NCBI GenBank assembly: GCA_029891385.1
Contig: CM057229.1
Location: 2,046,001 to 2,110,000, forward strand
Origin: Erythroxylum novogranatense
Taxonomy: Eukaryota; Streptophyta; Magnoliopsida; Malpighiales; Erythroxylaceae
Length of the DNA: 64,000 bases
Direction: 5' to 3'
Every line of letters begins with the position of its first letter. The stretch's first letter is position 1. This document shows, in pieces, positions 20,481-33,825 of this stretch. The position numbers were made by a program, and so were the translations under genes. Below the pieces are notes generated by a model. It was not told the DNA's origin, made no database searches, and saw only the letters and a program-made list of their open reading frames with translations.

Positions 20481-22420
20481 CAAATTCTTAGAAAACAGAA
20501 AAACTTGTGTACTAATTATGTTAATTTTGATATACTACTATTTGAATATGTATGGATATTTATTAATTTATAATTAAATCTAAATGTCATAATTAATAAT
20601 ATTCATTGATATATAAATTTAATATATTTTCACTCTTAAAATTTTCATTTTATTTAAATTATTAAAGTAAAACTATCTCTTCAATTAAATCTGTTGACTT
20701 ACTTATTAAATACAGGCAAAGATTTTTATGACCTTTCAATTTATGGTTAATTTACCTAGATATTTTATTTTATAATCAAATCTCATATAAGTTTTATTTA
20801 TTTAACACCTTTATAACTAATTAAAAAGCAATGATATTGATATTATTTTTATTCTTAATGATATAATATAAGAATTATTGTATATATTACAAATTGTATT
20901 TAACTGTTCAAAATTTTTAATATTGATTATATATTAAATTTAAAAACTTAATATCTTTTTTTTAAACGAAAGAACCGACAATTGATATCCTTTAGATTCG
21001 TACTGGATAAATCTCGTGATTGAAGCAATAGCTTGCAAATCACGTTAATTGGATACTTCACACTAAACAATCTCTATATGATAAGCTCGATCGAAAGAGC
21101 GTAAGTAAGAGGATTCGAACATAGGACCTTTTGACCTTATGCTCTCCCACTCCATCAACTCGATCACCTTAGGGAGCCCTTTAATATCATTATTACATAA
21201 GGTCAAGTCCACACATAACATTTGGTAATTCGACACTTCTTGTCTCAAACAAAACAACTTATATCACTTAACCTATTAAGAGGCATGTTATGTATATCTA
21301 CAGTGGATTGCATGATTAAGTTAGGCGAGGTTGGTGTTTGATTGATAAAATTATTGTTAACAGAGAAGAAAAGTTACAATCTTTTAGGTTCAAGACAATG
21401 ATAAGTGCAACAATCATCGTTGAGTTTCATTCTTAATAGTCAGACCGACCAAATATATTATATTTAAGATACTGATTTTCTTGAGTATAATTATTATATA
21501 TTTATCAAATTAAATTGTGTTATTTTTAAAAAGATTATAAAAATTTTAAAATTTTGATAACTCATTTTAAAAATTTCCATTTATTAACATTTAGTTAATC
21601 CAATATGGCACCACAAAAGCTACCTTAGATCAGAAGGCATACGAGGATAACATCAGTAAGGTATGTGACGTTATTTACACCAGTGAATCGAGAAAGACTC
21701 TTCTCATTGTAACTCCTATGCTCGTAGAATATTTTACCGATAATTTATACAATTTAAATTATTATTTATCATCTTTTCTCTTTATGTAGAACAATTTAAC
21801 ATATCACATGGGTTGTTTAAGGACAAAACAAACGGATAGAAAGACAAATTAAGAGTGTGATGAAGAAAGTCAAGGGCTCTTGCACTTTTTATCCACTTGC
21901 ACGAATAAAGAAAATAAAAGAGCATATTAGGTTTGGGGTATGAGATAGATTAATGTAGTTGCAAGATTGAGACTTTGATCCTCTTTTACGCACTAGTTTA
22001 TTCATTAATGCGTCACCGTTTATGACCAGCTATTACCTCTATTCATTTTTATATTGAAAATTAGACCTAACCCAGTTTATACGTTTTTGTTGTATGCAGA
22101 ATCAAGCTGGGTTTTAGCATTATTTAATATCCTATAGTAAGGGTTAAAGTTAAAATATGTATGAACTTAAGTCACAAAATGGCACGTACTAGAAGTTGTT
22201 AAATGAAGTCTGGTGGTAGTCGTAGATGTATATGTAATGAAACCCTTATCTTGCCAACTTTGGAAGGGTGCTCACCTTCACAAGTAAAATTAAAGAATGA
22301 AGTGAGATAGTGAAAAGGGAAATGGTCCAGATGGATTCTGAACTAGTGGAGTCTGAAAAAGTTAAGAGAGTGAATGCAAGGTTGGAATTGGACATGAAAT
22401 TTCGCAAGAGGGAATTAGTA
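20481..22420. other. AT-rich intergenic DNA, no gene seen
   Basis: Apart from the SINE-like head at 21075-21185 I recognise no coding sequence, structural RNA or clean repeat border here. Confidence 0.5.
21075..21185 (-). mobile_element. tRNA-derived SINE head (candidate)
   Basis: On the minus strand a box A-like TCGAGTTGATGGAGTGG (21163-21147) is followed about 26 bases later by TGTTCGAATCC (21121-21111), a good box B. The arms needed for a tRNA cloverleaf are not evident, so I call it a SINE head or tRNA-related fragment rather than a tRNA gene. Confidence 0.45.
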
Positions 22421-22424
22421 ACTT

Positions 22425-23725
22425 TTTGGATGAGCTTTTAAGAATTCAATAAGTACTTTTTTTCATCATAAAATTTTTTTTAAAATAAGTATTTGACTGT
22501 AAAATAAAAAGCACTTCTTTAATATATGTGTGTTTTTGTTAGTCAAAATACAGCTTTTAATAAGCTTAAATTTGAAACTTAAAAAAAATTTAGGTAGATT
22601 TCTCATCAACTTTAAAATATATAAATTTCAAATAAATTTTAATTAAAATATATAAATAAATATTAGTTTATAAATAATAAATAATAAATTATTTATTTTA
22701 AAAATAAAATATTTTATTAAGACTTTATTATATAAAATATTAAAATAAGTTTAAATAAAAATATTTTTCTAAGTTTTATTTAATTTATAATTATTATTAG
22801 TAATAAACATATTTATTATTATTATTTTAAAAATAAAATTCACAATGATTATAAAACTTGAAATAAAAAATAATTAATTAAAAACTTTGAAAAAGTGAGG
22901 GAAGGAGAGATAAGAGGGAGGGAGGAAATTTTTTGAAAATTTTGCAAAAAATTCTCCATATTTTTAAAATTTTCAGGTGTCGTAGGTATTTGAATTTTGA
23001 ATATTTTTGCTCAAAAGTTTAAATTGACAATCTTCAAGTTTATATTTTTCCTTATTTAACAATTTCAATTTTTATTCATTTGTAGGGATATAATTGGAAA
23101 CACAAGTCAAAATTAAATTTCATTCTATAAAATACTGTTACATACCAAACACTATAATAAAATTCACTCAACTTTTCTATTAAAATTCTTATAAGTATCC
23201 AAATATGTAAATATCATTACTTTCCATAGATTTATTTTCCAATGAATTATATTCCAAATTCACTTTACTTTTCTGCCAACCAAACAGCCATAAACTCATC
23301 TTCACATTTATTTTGAGATTTATATAATATTATTTGACTTTTTTATATGTTTTAATATTTATTTTCGATGTTAGTTTTACTTATGTCGTAATTCATATAA
23401 AAATTTAGTTAGATATATTTTATTTATGCTTCATATGGTTTAAAATTATATAATGATTAATATATTGTGCTTTGTATATTGTTTAATATACTTTAAATAA
23501 TATTTATTTGCATAAATAATTTTTACAAAATAAAACATAGTTAAAATTAAAAATATTTTTATTTTATGTTGTCAAATAATCTATTGTATAAAGCTCTTTA
23601 AAAACTTTTTAAATGATAGTCAAACAATTAACTGATTTCTTAGAAAAGTTATTCTTAGAAAAAATCTACAAAAAAAGGATTCTATTAATAAAAGTTCTAA
23701 TAGTATAAGCTCAACAAAACAGAGA
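22425..23725 (+). repeat. AT-rich MITE-like family, copy 2, interrupted by another element
   Basis: 22425-22605 and 23291-23725 match the left and right parts of the family copies at 11.2 and 38.5 kb. The about 685 bases between them belong to a different insert whose right end reads CCAACCAAACAGCC, typical of a MITE inverted end, and whose 22616-22990 part is the reverse of 9960-10340. This is a nested insertion. Confidence 0.55.
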
Positions 23726-24699
23726 CTTACAAGTTTGGGAGATATTGTTTTGTTTATAAGAGTTGAGTTTCAAATTAGCCTGAACCTGAACCTAAGTCTA
23801 GGCTTTCACTCATGAGCGGATCCATTGAAAACATTTAAATCTACTATGAGCCGCCCATTGTCACCCCTAGTTTGTAACGGGATGAATTGGGTTCGAATCA
23901 TTTACGAAACAAGTTTAATCTAATTCAAGTTTTTTTAAAGTGATTTTTATTAATTAATTCATGATTATAATCTTAAATTTTTAGTAATTAAATAAATATT
24001 ATTTTATTTCAAATTTATTGAAGTCGAGTGAAAGTTTTAACTTTTAAAATTGAGTTTGATTCTAAACTCAATTATTTTCAAGCTTATTTATTAATTTCAA
24101 GTTGGATCAAAATCGAAATATAACCCTAATTACTTATATTAATTAAATCAGTTAACAAATTGTGTATTATCCAGTCGTTAAGTAATTTATTTAAAATATA
24201 TATATTATTAAAATTCTAATATGATGTAAATTATCACATTATTTATATTAGTGAAAAGTTTAATATCGAAATATCTTTATTAAAAATTAAAAATTGAAAT
24301 ATTTTAATGTTAATTTTTTAAAAGTTTAAATTAATATCATAAATTTTAAATTTTTTTTAAAGAATTAACCTAGATACTTTCCATGTCTCCATCAGATAAG
24401 CTTTCCACTTCGCGAACTCTTATGGGTCAGTGCACAAAATGATTGATGGGTTAATTTCGGAATTAGGAGATAATTAATTCTTAAAATGATAATTACGGTT
24501 TGTCGCGAATGCTTAAACCCATATCTATACGCGAAAATCGAAATATGTGGTAAACATATCTTGGGCTTGATGGGCCAGACTTGGAACAGCTGCATTAGCC
24601 ATGCCTATTAAAAAGTCTATAGCTTATGAAAGCCCACTTATGATCTATACTATACCAACTGGGATTAAGCCTATGTTTTGTTAGGTTTATATTAGTGGA
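23726..24699. other. Intergenic stretch, no gene seen
   Basis: AT-rich DNA with one GC-richer patch at about 23780-23900 that resembles decayed hAT-type MITE ends. No coding support. Confidence 0.35.
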
Positions 24700-25385
24700 G
24701 CTTTTTCCTGTAGATCTTTTTTAAGAATTTTTTTAAAGAAATCAGTGTTTGACTTTCATTTAAAAAGAAAGTTTTTTGAAAAAATTTTATATAATAGACT
24801 GTTTGGAAACATAAAAATAATTTTAATTTTAATTTTAACTATATTTTATTTTGTAATAAAATTATTTATACATATAAAATTATTTAAAATATATTAAACA
24901 ATATACAAAGAATAATATATTAATTATCATATAATTTTAAACTAGACGAAACATAAATTAAAATATATCTAATTAAATCTTTTATATAGATAAGTAAATT
25001 AATATAAAAATAAATATTAAAACATATAAAAAGTCAAATAATATTATATAAATTCTAAAATAAATATTCTAAGTTGAATAAATAGTTAAATACATAATAA
25101 ATTATATTTTTACTGTAATACATTGTAAAAATATGTGTAAAACATAAGAGTAAAAGAGACTAAAAATAGTGTCATTAATTGATCTGAAAAACTTACTTGA
25201 AAAAGTCATTTAAGAGATTTTTTGAGAAACTTCAAATTTGAGCTTTTGAAAAGTTATATTTTGATTATCAAAAGTTATATCTATTAAAGAAATATTTTTT
25301 ATTTTATAGTCAAGCACTCAATTTAAAAAAATTGTAGTGGAGAAAAGTGTTTTATTGACTTCCTAAAATCTATCCAAACAAGCAA
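24700..25385 (-). repeat. AT-rich MITE-like family, copy 3 (opposite strand)
   Basis: Reverse complement of the 11.2-kb and 38.5-kb copies: it runs from a T-rich end with TCAGTGTTTGACTTTCAT, through ATATATTAATTATCATATAA, to CTATCCAAACAAG at the right end. Confidence 0.6.
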
Positions 25386-26900
25386 TTAGATTGATTTAAT
25401 ACTCAATTTTAAAATAAAACGATAAAGAGTTCGACAATAGACTTAGGTGTGGACAAATTAAACTTGGATTTAATTAAAATTTTATTATTTTATATTTTAA
25501 TTTAAATAAATTATTTTAAAAATTAGTGAAACCTACTCATGCCCAATCCTATTAGAAAGTAAGACAAATAATAAAGTGAGTTCTAAAATTACTCCTAAAA
25601 AATTTATAGATTCTAAAAAAAAAAAAGTCCATTTGAAAAAAAAAGTTGTGGTACTTTTCATATTTTCGCAAATGCACTGCACAAGGTTGAATCGCGGTGT
25701 TGTTGTGTTGTACTTGTGAGTTGTCAATCAATTGTCGCAACCAAACACACGAATATCATGAAAAGGTTGGGTACCTCGTTCCCATGTGCTCGGTCCAAAA
25801 TCAATCCATTGTCGTTTTCACCACCTCATCACGCCGCCAACGTCACTCCACCAGATCAATGCCCATTTTCTAGATCCTTCCATTAACTTTTTCTTTTCAT
25901 ATTACTAAATTAATTTAATTCTAATTAAATAATTAATAAAATAGTTTTAGTATTTATTTATTTGAAAATTGCTAAATTAGTCATTATAACTTATACTTGT
26001 TCTTCTAAAGTTTTGTATAATAATAATAATAATAATAAGACGGATATTTGTATCATTTTGTTAATTATTTCTTTGTTATTTTAAATTTATATTTTAAACC
26101 AAACATTTATATAAATTTTTTACCTATTCAATTATTTAAACCAAATAAAATAATACCTCATCTATTCTATTCTTAAAAGTATCAATTCTATTTCTTATCT
26201 ATTCTATTATTTGAAGCAGAAGTTATAACATGGCATAGAAGTTATGTTAAACCCTTCCAAAACCTTGATGGTGGCATAAAATGATTTTTAAGTTATAGGT
26301 CTAATTTATAAAAATACAATTTTTTTAAACATATATTATGATTTTAAGAAAGAAAAAAAAAACCTCTTTGCCTACGGTGGTCCACCAGCCACCACCACAA
26401 TTTAAGTAACGGACAAAACTGTCACCACCGTATCCCATTCACTATCGATCTGTCATAGCTAACGTGGCCAAACATTTGCTTGGAGTCTGTAACAGAAGTC
26501 AGAGCGCTTGCATTGAGACTGACCGAGTTCCCGGTGTAGTCTTTCCTTTCCTTTCCTTTGATTTAGAATTAGGAAATCAAAACAATAACTAAATGAATCT
26601 AAGAAAGCCAAACCAAAACATAGGAGAAAGACTCGGAAGTTGACTGCTAGGGCTCTGAAGGTCATGTGTAGAGGCTGAGATTTTCTCCGTAAATAAATAT
26701 TATCAACAAATGCGGGGCTAAAATGAACTGGAAGATCTCTGGTGAACTTTTATAGGTTCAAGGAAGTCCGTGGCTAATCCGCATACCTTGGAGTGAAAAG
26801 TGGGCGTCAGATCAGAGAGATTGTAGGCTGAAAAGAGCTCGTTGGAATATTCAAAGCCCACCATTGTTTGTGGTTCCTCTCGTGACATTGGATCACAGAG
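25386..26900. other. Intergenic stretch before the AGPase gene
   Basis: AT-rich sequence with a short (AAT)n run at 26018-26038. The last few hundred bases probably hold the AGPase promoter; I could not choose a TATA box with confidence. No gene was recognised. Confidence 0.4.
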
Positions 26901-27358
26901 CCAACCACACTTATCACCATCATCATTCACTTCTATCCACATTCATCTCCCACTTGTGACTATTCTCGTTTTCATCACAAAGCCACCGGAGTTTGCAGTT
27001 GTTTCCCACGTTTCCTGTTACTGACATATTCGAACTGCAGAAACTTTTGATCTTTTCATCAAAGTTGTGATCTTTCTACCTTTTTGTGATCTGGGATTCC
27101 GCAAAATTCTGTCACCTGGGCATTAGATTCCTGTTACGGCTATTGGTTTTTAGTTTTCTCTTTCATTTGTTGCTCTTCGAACTGCCGCTGGAATTTAGGA
27201 CCGTACGAGGAAATTAGCTAACTTTCTCGGTTTTTTATTTTACCATTTCCTCGAGATTTATATTTTAGTATCTGGGATCCCCAGATCTTACTTAGGTTAG
27301 CTTTTTCTGGTATATTCTCTTCAAAAGCTTCTAGTTACCAGTTTTAGTAGGTTCAAAG

Positions 27359-30300
27359 ATGGATTCTTGCTCTGCTGCCTTGAAATTTACCGCCAATGCC
27401 TTTGATGTTAATCGTGGAGATCATTGTAATAGAGGCACTCTCTTTTGGGGTGAGAGTGTCAGGACGAAGACTGCCAACTTTTCCAAGATTTTGAGAACTG
27501 AAAATCATAGAGGAGCTCGAAAGTTCAAGCCTGTGGTTACCTGCTCTGTTCTCACGTCAAATATCGACAAAGAGACCATGGTAAGTACATGTCAAACATG
27601 ATCTGGCCTAGTATTAGATTCTGAATCATTGTTGTTTATTTGGAACTTAAAGCACTGGCCTGTGGTTTCAGACATTTGATGCACAGTTTGAGAGTCCAAG
27701 ATCAGACCCCAAAAATGTTGTTTCAATTATTTTGGGTGGTGGCGCTGGCACCAGACTTTTTCCTCTTACGGGTAGAAGAGCCAAGCCTGCGGTAAGATGT
27801 CAACGAACATGGCTTCGTGATTGAATTTTAGCTTCTCTCTTCTCTCTCTCTCTTTTTTTTTTTTGGGGGCAATTGGAATAGTATTCAAACCTAAAACGCT
27901 GTTTTGGCCAGTTATATAAGGTAACACTTTAGGCTGCATGGAGGCAATCATTGTAATTGGTGTCTATAAGTTAATTGACCATTCTGCAAAAATGTGAATG
28001 GAATCATCTTTTGTAAATTATATCTTTTTGCAGGTTCCAATCGGAGGGTGTTACAGGCTGATTGATATACCTATGAGCAACTGCATTAATAGTGGTATAA
28101 AGAAGATTTTCATTCTCACACAGTTCAACTCTTTCTCACTCAATAGACACCTAGCTCGCACGTATAATTTTGGAAATGGGGTTAATTTTGGTGATGGGTT
28201 TGTCGAGGTGAGAAGGATTTGATGAACTTTAACTCTTTCATGTATGACAATATGTTATTGAAATCCTAATTGAATTGCTTTTTCCTGAGGAGCAGGTCTT
28301 GGCTGCCACTCAAACACCAGGAGAAGCAGGAAAGAAGTGGTTCCAAGGAACGGCCGATGCTGTGAGGCAATTTGTTTGGGTTTTTGAGGTTAGAAATCAG
28401 ATTAGTGCCTTCATTTTTAGGGTATTTTGTGTTGCCAATTATTTGAGTAAATGGGTTTTATTCTTGATCCATTCAGGATGCAAAAAACAAGGATGTGGAA
28501 CATGTATTGATATTGTCTGGAGATCATCTTTACCGGATGGACTATATGGATTTTATTCAGGTAACTTTTAAACGTCTGCATTGCATTGCTACTAATATCT
28601 TTCTGTTCCGGATTGCTGGAGTTTGACTTGTACTCAGTTACTGATGCATTCTTCACTTGCAGAAGCACATCGATACAAATGCAGATATCACAGTTTCATG
28701 TGTACCTATGGATGATAGGTATGACTATGGCATTGATAATATTTTTCGGGATACCTTGTTTCTTGATGAATATGGTGCTTTTGGTTATTGTCCATTTCTA
28801 AGCAAACTTCAGCTTGATCTATGCGCTGATCCGTGGTCTAGATTTCTAGTTTCTGTCATTCAAAACATTCATTGTAGACACAAGCTAAAATATAAACTTG
28901 TGTTTCTCAGTTGGCATTCACCAAATATTACTTATTTTGCAGCCGTGCTTCAGATTATGGACTGATGAAGATTGATGACAAGGGACGTATCATCCAATTT
29001 GCTGAGAAACCTAAAGGCTCTGACCTGAAAGCTATGGTAGTTGGCTGCCTTATCTCCTTTTTCATTCTTCAGCTCCATAGTTTTGTTTCTCACTTCAGAT
29101 TCTTCTTACCTGATTCACAACCTTGTCTAGGTTGATACATATATATTTCCTTATTAGCTTGCTTGCTGATTTTTTCACAATGATGCAGCAAGTCGATACA
29201 ACTGTTCTGGGACTATCTAGGCAAGAAGCCATAAAATTTCCTTACATTGCTTCAATGGGTGTTTACGTGTTCAGAACTGATGTTCTGTTGCAACTTCTGA
29301 GATTGAGCTATCCATCCTGCAATGACTTTGGATCTGAAATTATTCCATCTGCAGTGAAGGACCACAATGTTCAGGTGAGATTTATCTTTTGGAACATGGA
29401 CTCTTCTAATTGTTCTGCTTTGTCCTGTATCATGTATCTATAGAAATTAGTTGACCTTTCAGTTACTGATCTTACTTATTTATTGATTAGGCATACTTGT
29501 TCAACGATTATTGGGAAGATATCGGAACAGTAAAATCCTTTTTTGATGCCAATTTGGCTCTAACCGAACAGGTCCGTTGTTTCGCCACTAAAACATTGAA
29601 TTGAAGTGGGTATACACAATTCTCTGGTAAAACTATTGACTGATGCAAATTCTTTATTCAATCTTGTTTTGTGATGAAGAAAATTGTTCAGCCTTACAAG
29701 TTTTGCCCTCTAAAATTAAAATTTGTGTCCTACAGAATGAGTGTCATATATGATTCTGCAAACTGATAAGAAACCATTTCTGCAGCCACCAAAGTTCGAA
29801 TTTTATGATCCAAAGACACCGTTCTACACATCTCCTAGATTTTTGCCCCCAACTAAAGTTGACAACTGCAGGGTACGATTGTTTGGTTTGACAAACTGGC
29901 CATTTCCAACTAGATTGTTGCATCTCTTGACCCATTTATTCGCTGCAGGTTGTGGATGCCATAATCTCACATGGTTGCTTCCTAAGGGAATGTAGTGTGG
30001 AACACTCCATAGTCGGTGTTCGATCACGTTTAGAGAAGGGTGTTGAGCTTCTGGTTAGCCATCCTCTAGCTTTATCGATTCCTCTCCTCTTCCCTTACAT
30101 CCAACGAAAAAAATAGAAGCTACTGCCCAAAGTTGAGAACAAAATGAATAAGATAAATCAGAAATACTATTTGGATTTGATGTTTGGTCAGTGAAATAGG
30201 AAAGATCAGTAGATGTAGAGGCTTTCTCATACAAATGCTCCAGATCTTAACTGCATCTAGATTTTAGTACAGAAGCCAACAATAAATCTTTAGACTACCT

Positions 30301-30835
30301 TTAATGAATTTCAGTGCCTAACAATATTTTCTTTGCAGGATACTATGATGATGGGGGCCGATTATTATCAAACCGAAGCGGAAATCGCTTCATTGCTTGC
30401 CCAAGGAAGGGTTCCAATTGGTGTTGGACAAAATACTAAAATCAGGTGAGCAAGTGGTAGGTTCAGTCATTTAATTTCGTTATGAAATACTCACAAACCA
30501 TTTGCTGATCCCAATCATTTTCTTCAAGGAACTGTATTATCGACAAGAACGCCAAGATTGGACGAGACGTCATCATTAGAAATGCGGATGTAAGTATCAG
30601 TTTCTGTGTTTAAAGTAAAGATTACACCCCCACATCCTTTAGGGAATGTCAACACCAGTTGAAACCGTGTTTTTGTCTTTATCTTTTCCATGTTGTGCAT
30701 GTCTCTGCTGAACTAGTTTTTTGTTTTTCTCAGGGCGTTCAAGAAGCAGAAAGGCCAAGTGAAGGAATTTACATCAGGTCAGGGATTACAGTCATTCAGA
30801 AGAATGCTACGATCAAAGACGAGACCGTGATTTAA
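27359..30835 (+). CDS. APL: Glucose-1-phosphate adenylyltransferase (AGPase) large subunit, plastidial
   Basis: AGPase makes ADP-glucose from glucose-1-phosphate and ATP in the plastid, the committed step of starch synthesis; the large subunit mainly tunes regulation by 3-PGA and phosphate. Fourteen exons join in frame: 27359-27580, 27672-27791, 28034-28207, 28296-28388, 28477-28560, 28663-28718, 28943-29036, 29189-29374, 29491-29571, 29786-29872, 29949-30053, 30339-30445, 30529-30589, 30734-30835, giving 523 residues, the usual length. Residues 1-70 are Ser/Lys/Arg-containing and transit-peptide-like. [20 protein letters not shown] (93-112) is the nucleotide-binding loop, [10 protein letters not shown] holds Asp219, and [18 protein letters not shown] closes the protein as in large subunits. 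All introns are GT-AG. Which large-subunit isoform it is remains open. Confidence 0.95.
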
Positions 30836-31255
30836 GTTTTGGGTTAGTGGTGGAAGGGGAGTAGGAATAGGCGCACATCCTTTTATCCATTCTGATTGCT
30901 TGGCGATAATCAATGCTTGTATATTAGAAACTAAAAGATGCCTTTATAAGAACCAGAGCTTGAGATTAAGAGACACTAATGTAACTTTAGAATGTTTCTA
31001 AGCTAATCAGTTGATTTATCTCCTTTTATATCTGTTGTTTGACATAGTTTTTGCAAACGAGTTCTTGACTCCAGCATAAATGATCAACGTTACAATTAGA
31101 CAAAGTAAGTTCGGAATTGGTTTCAGGTTGAGAACTGTATTAGAAGTGACTTTCACCTAACAAAGTGAAATCCTAAATTTTATTGTTTGATATGGCCAGT
31201 GTTTATGAAAACATTGCATATTAAACTACACTAATGAGAAATCTATTGAAAATTT

Positions 31256-33064
31256 TTAATGCTTCACAATAGTACTATTGTTCCTAGCCAACCACTGAGC
31301 CTTTCTGATATCTCTCGTTCTGTGCAATGTCTTCATATTTCGTAGCCTTGAAAACATCTTCCGAATCCGATTGAGCTTCTGAGACTGATCGGTGATGAGG
31401 TTAGCTGTTGAGGGGTTCTCAGAGAAGACAACCTCATAGCCATCTCGAAATGAGTCCATTCCTTGAGTAAACAGTTGCCAGAAAATGCCACCCGCAGCTG
31501 CTCCACCACCTCTAGCAGAAGAGTAAACTGCTGAGTAAATGGTGTCGAACAACTGATCCCTTTGATTTAAACTGCCAGTTCTTGATGATTTTCCAAACTC
31601 CGTGAAGAGAACTGGCTTTTGAAGTATGTTCTGAGCATCTTGGATGTGAATTGCCACCCAATTGTTCAGGAATGACTGCAACCTCTCTTCGTTGGAATCT
31701 GTCAGCCTGTTCATGAACAAGAGACTCCATTCTCAGTTAGGAACACTAGCAGCTGAATAGGATTCTGATCTTTTAGCAGGAGATTGCTTACCATTGGTCA
31801 GGATATGAATGGACTGTGGCAAAGTCGATTCCAGGAATCTGGTTGTTGGCGATGAAGTCTGTTCCTGTTTGGGAGTTGGGATTATACTGTTGGTTTAGCG
31901 AGGATGATTGTCCATAAAACCCTTCTAACCCTGCTTCCAATAAATGGTTTCCATCTATGGACTTCAAGTACGAAGCCATCTCCGCAATCCAAGCCTGTCA
32001 TGTTAAAAACAACACGTAAAGCTTATGTGTCAACATCAATCAGAAAGCAGTAATGAAAATAAGTTGAAGTCCTGACAAGACTGATGAATCAAATCCAAAA
32101 GACTGTAACTTGACCAAATGGTAGTGTTTTAAAGATCTGGAGATACGTATCAAACCTGAATGGTTCTTCCTGATGGATCGGAGGTACACCTAGGTTCATT
32201 CATAAGCTCCCAAGCCATGATTGTTGGATCATCTTTATAAGCAACTCCGGTGATACTGTTCCGCCTTGTTAGGATAGTCTATGACAAAAGCATCAAACTT
32301 TTAATCCAGAGTGGAAACTTTAACTATGTCCATTCTTTCTCTGATTGAAATTGTGATCAGAGATGTTATGTTCACTCCATGAAAAGAAAACAGGGAAGGA
32401 ACAGAGGAGATACGAATGTCTTTGAGGGAGAGTATTGAGTCACCTTGATGTGATTCTTGTAATAGCCTTTGACTACAGAGTTGGTAAAGAAATCATCATC
32501 AGATGAAACAGATTGCCCTTGATTTCTCGCCCAGTTCACGTACTGTCTTCTTCCTCCATAGTTCTCATAGTTGTTGACCAAACTCAAAACTAGCTTAATC
32601 CCATATTTCTTTGCTTCAGATATTACAAAATCCAATCCCTTTAAACGAAGAAAAAAATGAACGATATTTAGAAAAAGCAAGAAACCAGATCATGAGGAAA
32701 CAGAAGAAAAAAGAAACACAAAATGATCACTTAAAATAACCTGGAAAGTTTGCTCATTGTAGGAGCCAGGTGATGACTGAAGAGCTCTGTCTTCACCATC
32801 ATTGAAAGCCCAAGTTCTTGATAGAGTAAGGCCATGAGCTCTAGCTTCCTCCAAGACAGATGAAACTTTGTTTCTCTGAGAATGGTCGGTTGCCAAATAC
32901 ATGAGCCAATAGGCATTGAACCCATTTGCATAAAATGGACTCCCATTCAACATAAGGTGCACTCCTTTGACTGTTATGAACCCTTCATCAGCTTTCACTT
33001 GACGAAAAATCCCCTGTTCTTGAATAAGGAGAATCAGGAAGATAAACAGTCCCAGATGTTTCAT
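31256..33064 (-). CDS. MAN: Mannan endo-1,4-beta-mannosidase (GH5), secreted
   Basis: Cleaves internal beta-1,4-mannan links in cell walls. Five exons on the minus strand: 33064-32741, 32638-32444, 32278-32156, 31994-31792, 31706-31256, joined in frame to 431 residues, normal for plant MAN proteins. The start [18 protein letters not shown] is a signal peptide, so it is secreted; an upstream in-frame ATG at 33073 would add three residues. WELMNEPRC carries the acid/base Glu201 and LFTEFGKS the nucleophile Glu318; both match the spacing in characterised plant mannanases. [15 protein letters not shown] and the WQL motif near residue 360 also fit the family. All introns are GT-AG. Its stop lies 420 bases from the AGPase stop, in convergent orientation. 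Confidence 0.95.
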
Positions 33065-33369
33065 TTCTCTCATTCTTCTTCTTCCTCCCCTTATCTCAAA
33101 GAACTTGAAATGCAGAATCACTCAATCAAGGTTTCTTCTTATAGACAAATAGTAAGCTTCAGGAAATGGATTATGGTTACCTATTACTCTGCTTCAATGA
33201 ATGGTCCTTTAAGTCAGTGCAGAGACCAGAAATGTCATTTTTTTTCTCTGTTTTCTGCAGTGATAATCATGATTGAGCTAACAGTGTTCTAACAATATAT
33301 TTTAGATATGAGAAAGTGACTTACTTTTTGTTTCAGTGCCCCGAGTTCAGAGCCATAGGATTACAGAGA

Positions 33370-33825
33370 AAAAGAGGATCTTTATGCAGAAAAGAACATT
33401 TATGTTAATGACACAATTGCTTAAATAAGCAGATTGGATTTTTCGGATGATCATTAAGTAAATTATCGAATATATATAATAAATTACTAGACTTTGAGTT
33501 GGATTTAGGAATTTTTTTAAAAAAAATTTGAACTTTAGGTTAAGATCAGACTGCACTACCCTATTCAATCTAATACCTAAAAATTTTAGAAAAAATAATA
33601 TCATTTTTAAAATTTTAAATAAAAAATTAAGTCATGCCTAATCTCGAGCTCAAACCATATACTTTGAATCTAATCGAGTTTTAGATAAAACTCAAGTTTG
33701 GGTATAAGTCGGAATCTAACTCAGCGCAACCCATTGCTATCTAACTTAGGGATGGAAGGCTAGGATAGGGCATCACGACCTTGTAAATCAAACCTACCAC
33801 CTTTCTTCGAAATTAAGGATCTGTT
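33370..33825. other. Intergenic stretch upstream of the mannanase gene
   Basis: Probably includes the mannanase promoter on the left. No confident TATA box, and no gene seen. Confidence 0.4.

Noticed and set aside
21075..21185. tRNA gene
   Set aside because: Box A and B words are present, but I could not form the acceptor and anticodon stems; better explained as a SINE head.
26718..26942. 74-codon minus-strand frame upstream of AGPase
   Set aside because: No family resemblance, and it lies in the probable promoter or leader of AGPase.
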